20,208 nt of DNA from Streptomyces sp. WM6378 (GTDB lineage: Bacteria > Actinomycetota > Actinomycetes > Streptomycetales > Streptomycetaceae): the NCBI RefSeq assembly GCF_001279695.1, contig NZ_LGDD01000019.1, positions 1 through 20,208 of the forward strand, in the 5' to 3' direction. Within the stretch, counting starts at the first letter, position 1; the number at the start of each line of letters is the position of its first letter. Of the stretch, positions 16,346 to 20,208 are shown in pieces. The position numbers and the translations under genes are program-made. Under the pieces are notes generated by a model. That model did no database searches, was not told the origin of the DNA, and saw nothing but the letters and a program-made list of their open reading frames with translations.

Positions 16346-17572
16346 ATGTCCGAGCAGAGCCCGCTCGAACTGGCCGAGGGCGACCCCTTCGGCCCGCACA
16401 ATCTCCCGTACGGCGTCTTCTCCACGCCGGACCGCCCAACCGACCGGAGGGTCGGCGTCCGCATCGGCGACCACGTCCTGGACGCGGGGGCGGCGGCGCA
16501 CGCGCTGGGCTCCCCGTACGCGGCGCTCCTCGCCAAGCCGAGCCTGAACCCGCTGCTCGCCGCGGGGCGCACGGCCTGGCGCGATGTGCGCCGGGCGCTC
16601 ACCGCCTGGGTGACCGTGCCCGCCCACCGCCCGGTCATAGAGCCGCTGCTGCACCCGCTCTCCGGCGTCGAGCTGCATCTTCCGTACGAGGTCGCCGACT
16701 ACGTCGACTTCTACGCGAGCGAGCACCACGCGACCAACGTGGGCCAGATCTTCCGCCCCGACGGCGCGGCCCTGACCCCCAACTGGAAGCACCTGCCGAT
16801 CGGTTACCACGGCCGCTCCGGCACGATCGTCGTCTCCGGCACGGAGGTGGCACGCCCCCAGGGCCAGCGCAAGGCCCCGTCAGACGCTGCTCCCGTCTTC
16901 GGCCCTTCCGTCAAGCTGGACATCGAGGCGGAGGTCGGCTTCGTGGTCGGCACCCCGTCGCACCTGGGCGAGCGGGTGGAACTGGCCGCGTTCGACGACC
17001 ACGTCTTCGGCCTGTTCCTCCTGAACGACTGGTCGGCGCGGGACATCCAAGCCTGGGAGTACGTGCCGCTCGGCCCCTTCCTCGGCAAGTCCTTCGCCAC
17101 GTCGGTGTCGGCGTGGGTGACCCCGCTGGAGGCCCTGACGGCGGCCAGGGTCTCTCCCCCGGCCCGCGACTTCCCCCTCCTGCCCTACCTGGACGACTCC
17201 GCCGACGAGGTGCCCGGCGGGTTCGACCTCCGGATCACGGTGTCGATCAACGGCACGGTCGTGGCCGAGCCGCCGTTCGCCTCGATGTACTGGACGGCGG
17301 CGCAGCAGCTGGCCCACATGACGGTGAACGGGGCGTCGCTGCGCACCGGCGACGTGTACGGCTCGGGCACGGTCAGCGGCCCCGAGCGCGACCAGCGCGG
17401 CTCGCTCCTCGAACTGACCTGGAACGGTACGGAGCCGCTGGAACTGCCTTCCGGCAAGCGGGCGTTCCTGGAGGACGGCGACGAGGTAACCCTGACGGCG
17501 TGGGCACCGGGGCCGCACGGGGTGCGGGTGGGCCTGGGCGAGGTGAGGGGCCGGATCACTCCGCCCCGCTGA
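16346..17572 (+). CDS. fahA: fumarylacetoacetase (tyrosine catabolism)
   Basis: A 408-residue enzyme that cleaves 4-fumarylacetoacetate to fumarate and acetoacetate, the last step of tyrosine and phenylalanine breakdown. The N-terminal beta domain (about 1-110) opens with DPFGPHNLPYGVF. The C-terminal catalytic domain has every residue known from the mouse enzyme at a constant offset of five: metal ligands D121, E194, E196 and D228, catalytic H128 in the HHATNVG motif, R137 and K248. Length agrees with full-size FAH rather than the shorter FAH-domain hydrolases. The ATG at 16346 has AGG six bases before it and begins where the conserved N-terminus begins; a GTG at 16310 is also in frame. No other tyrosine pathway gene is in the window. 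The GC-rich spacer after it contains dispersed repeats. Confidence 0.96.
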   Translation: MSEQSPLELAEGDPFGPHNLPYGVFSTPDRPTDRRVGVRIGDHVLDAGAAAHALGSPYAALLAKPSLNPLLAAGRTAWRDVRRALTAWVTVPAHRPVIEPLLHPLSGVELHLPYEVADYVDFYASEHHATNVGQIFRPDGAALTPNWKHLPIGYHGRSGTIVVSGTEVARPQGQRKAPSDAAPVFGPSVKLDIEAEVGFVVGTPSHLGERVELAAFDDHVFGLFLLNDWSARDIQAWEYVPLGPFLGKSFATSVSAWVTPLEALTAARVSPPARDFPLLPYLDDSADEVPGGFDLRITVSINGTVVAEPPFASMYWTAAQQLAHMTVNGASLRTGDVYGSGTVSGPERDQRGSLLELTWNGTEPLELPSGKRAFLEDGDEVTLTAWAPGPHGVRVGLGEVRGRITPPR

Positions 17573-17590
17573 GCGGCGGCCCGGCGGTCG

Positions 17591-17806
17591 TCCTCAATCG
17601 CCGGACGGGCTGGGTATGGCCGTACCGCATGCTGTTAGGGACGAGGGGAACTGCGCGACCAGCCATGCACGGTCTGCAGCCGAGAGTCCGACCACAGGGG
17701 GTCCGGAGGCGGCGCTCCCGGTAACGGACCTCAGCCCTTTCCCCACCCCCGGAGGGTTTCGGGAAGGGGCGGGAAGGGGCCTCCGGGGTCTGGGGCGGAG
17801 CCCCAG
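17591..17806. repeat. interspersed intergenic repeat, composite copy B
   Basis: This gap (17573-17955) holds no convincing gene except a short upstream ORF. It contains a relative of the 22-base motif of copy A (17591-17612). An inverted, slightly diverged 45-base segment (17634-17678) matches the start of copies A and C. A direct CACCCCCGGAGGG... module follows (17744-17773), then the hairpin CTGGGGC (17790-17796), GGA, GCCCCAG (17800-17806). The same building blocks thus appear in a different order and orientation, which shows that the modules move or are copied separately. Confidence 0.8.
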
Positions 17807-17864
17807 CGCACCCCGGCCCCCGGAGCCGCGCACCAAAGCCCGGGGCGGGGAATCCGGCCAGGGC

Positions 17865-17873
17865 TGTGGATAA
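17865..17873 (-). promoter_or_regulatory. single DnaA-box-like site upstream of recQ
   Basis: TGTGGATAA (plus strand) is TTATCCACA on the minus strand, a perfect match to the classical DnaA box. It lies 83 bases before the recQ ATG and 26 bases before its likely -10. One box does not make an origin; it could act as a DnaA-responsive promoter element. A chance 9-mer is possible. Confidence 0.35.
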
Positions 17874-17898
17874 CTCTCGGGGTGTCGGCGGGGACGCC

Positions 17899-17904
17899 TA
17901 TCGT
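17899..17904 (+). promoter_or_regulatory. -10 element of the recQ transcript
   Basis: TATCGT fits the TAnnnT pattern and lies seven bases before a GTG at 17912. Transcription would then begin at or next to that GTG. No clear -35 is visible 17-18 bases upstream. Confidence 0.35.
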
Positions 17905-17911
17905 TGCGAGG

Positions 17912-17955
17912 GTGAACGGTGAGGCAGTCGACGGACCAGCGCGGGGGACAGAGCG

Positions 17956-17959
<4 letters not shown>
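17912..17959 (+). CDS. possible leaderless 15-residue upstream ORF of recQ
   Basis: A frame starting at GTG 17912 reads (M)[14 protein letters not shown] and stops at TGA 17957-17959, which overlaps the recQ ATG in an ATGA junction. Its start coincides with the transcription start predicted from TATCGT at 17899. Leaderless translation of the small ORF followed by coupled re-initiation would explain why recQ has only a weak, distant GGGGGA as ribosome binding site. This is unproven and could be coincidence. Confidence 0.3.
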
Positions 17960-19812
<1,853 letters not shown>

Positions 19813-19890
19813 CCCCCCACACGGCTCCCGATGACTGGCCAGCGCCGCTGGGGCTCCGCCGCGTGGCCGCCGGGGGTGGGTGGGCTCGGC

Positions 19891-20053
19891 TGCGGACCGT
19901 GCGTGGCTGGTCGCGCAGTTCCCCGCGCCCTAACTACGCCGGGTACAGGCACCTCCAGCCCGTCATGGGGGTCCCCCTGGCCCTTAAGGCCTTGGGGGAG
20001 CTTGAGGACGAGCGCCCTTAAGGCGCGAACGGGGTCTGGGGGCGGAGCCCCAG
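19891..20053 (+). repeat. interspersed intergenic repeat, copy C
   Basis: A near-identical copy of 13366-13530 in the same orientation, again placed after the 3' end of a gene. It is followed by the CACCCCCGGAGGG... module at 20061-20090, as in copy A. The terminal hairpin has one extra G compared with copies A and B, so its stem no longer pairs perfectly. All length differences from copy A fall in C or G runs, which suggests sequencing or assembly errors near the window end rather than real divergence. Confidence 0.9.
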
Positions 20054-20097
20054 GGTCCCTCACCCCCGGAGGGTCTCGGGAAGGGGCGGGGCGGGGG

Positions 20098-20133
20098 AAA
20101 AAAAAAGCCCCGGCGCCACCCCCCCCCGCCGGG
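20098..20133 (-). terminator. hairpin plus T-tract, intrinsic-terminator-like on the minus strand
   Basis: CCCGGCG (20109-20115) pairs with CGCCGGG (20127-20133). On the minus strand it is followed by GC and nine T residues (complement of the A-run 20098-20106). That is a textbook intrinsic terminator for a gene entering from the right. The surrounding sequence is suspiciously homopolymeric, so it may be partly an artefact. Confidence 0.35.
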
Positions 20134-20208
20134 ACCCCCCCCCCCCCCCAAACCCCCCCACCCCCAAAAAAACCCCCCACCATGACCCAGAGCAAAGAAA
20201 GAATCCGG
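20134..20208. other. homopolymer-rich terminal stretch, probable assembly end
   Basis: Runs of C up to about 16 long alternate with A-runs, quite unlike the rest of the window. Only the last 30 bases look like normal sequence. There, an ATG at 20182 opens MTQSKERIR to the window edge, with no ribosome binding site. No feature should be trusted here. Confidence 0.6.

Noticed and set aside
17865..17873. A replication origin at the DnaA-box-like site
   Set aside because: There is only one box, with no cluster of boxes, and no dnaA or dnaN gene nearby.

Overview
The window reads as chromosomal DNA of a streptomycete or a close relative. It is very GC-rich, codon third positions are almost all G or C, several genes start with GTG, and genes carry GGAGG-like ribosome binding sites. 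Intergenic spaces hold GC-rich hairpin modules of the kind dispersed through Streptomyces genomes. I see no tRNA, rRNA, transposase, phage gene or CRISPR array.

Layout. (1) 1-2400: an ABC-F ribosome-protection type ATPase preceded by a possible 8-codon leader peptide and two GC-rich direct repeats, then a small VOC (glyoxalase-fold) protein that looks leaderless. (2) 2600-4890: a secreted M28 zinc aminopeptidase, a flavodoxin-fold NAD(P)H/FMN reductase whose promoter carries a perfect 16+3+16 bp dyad, and a convergent TetR-type repressor. (3) 4888-8524, minus strand: a LolA-like exported protein, an ABC ATPase and an ABC-2 permease in one transcription direction. A strong hairpin sits directly in front of the ATPase ribosome binding site, and a 21-bp-phased repeat lies behind the permease. 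(4) 8525-13237: a long-chain polyprenyl diphosphate synthase (minus), probably for the menaquinone side chain. Divergent from it is a POT-family peptide transporter followed after 10 bases by a CocE/S15-type hydrolase, a likely two-gene operon for peptide or ester uptake and hydrolysis.

(5) 13238-16138: a repeat-rich gap, then a minus-strand pair of an ATP-grasp ligase and a flavin oxidoreductase. Their joint product is not evident, and this is the best candidate here for an undescribed small pathway. (6) 16139-17572: divergent fumarylacetoacetase (last step of tyrosine breakdown), with all catalytic residues conserved. (7) 17573-19812: a second repeat-rich gap, a single DnaA-box-like site, a possible leaderless 15-codon upstream ORF and recQ. 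(8) 19813-20208: a near-identical third copy of the interspersed repeat, then about 110 bases of homopolymer-rich sequence that looks like a poorly resolved assembly end.

Most genes are ordinary accessory and housekeeping streptomycete genes. The most unusual signals lie in the regulatory DNA: the reductase operator, the ABC-F leader, the recQ upstream ORF, the 21-bp-phased repeat and the modular intergenic repeats.
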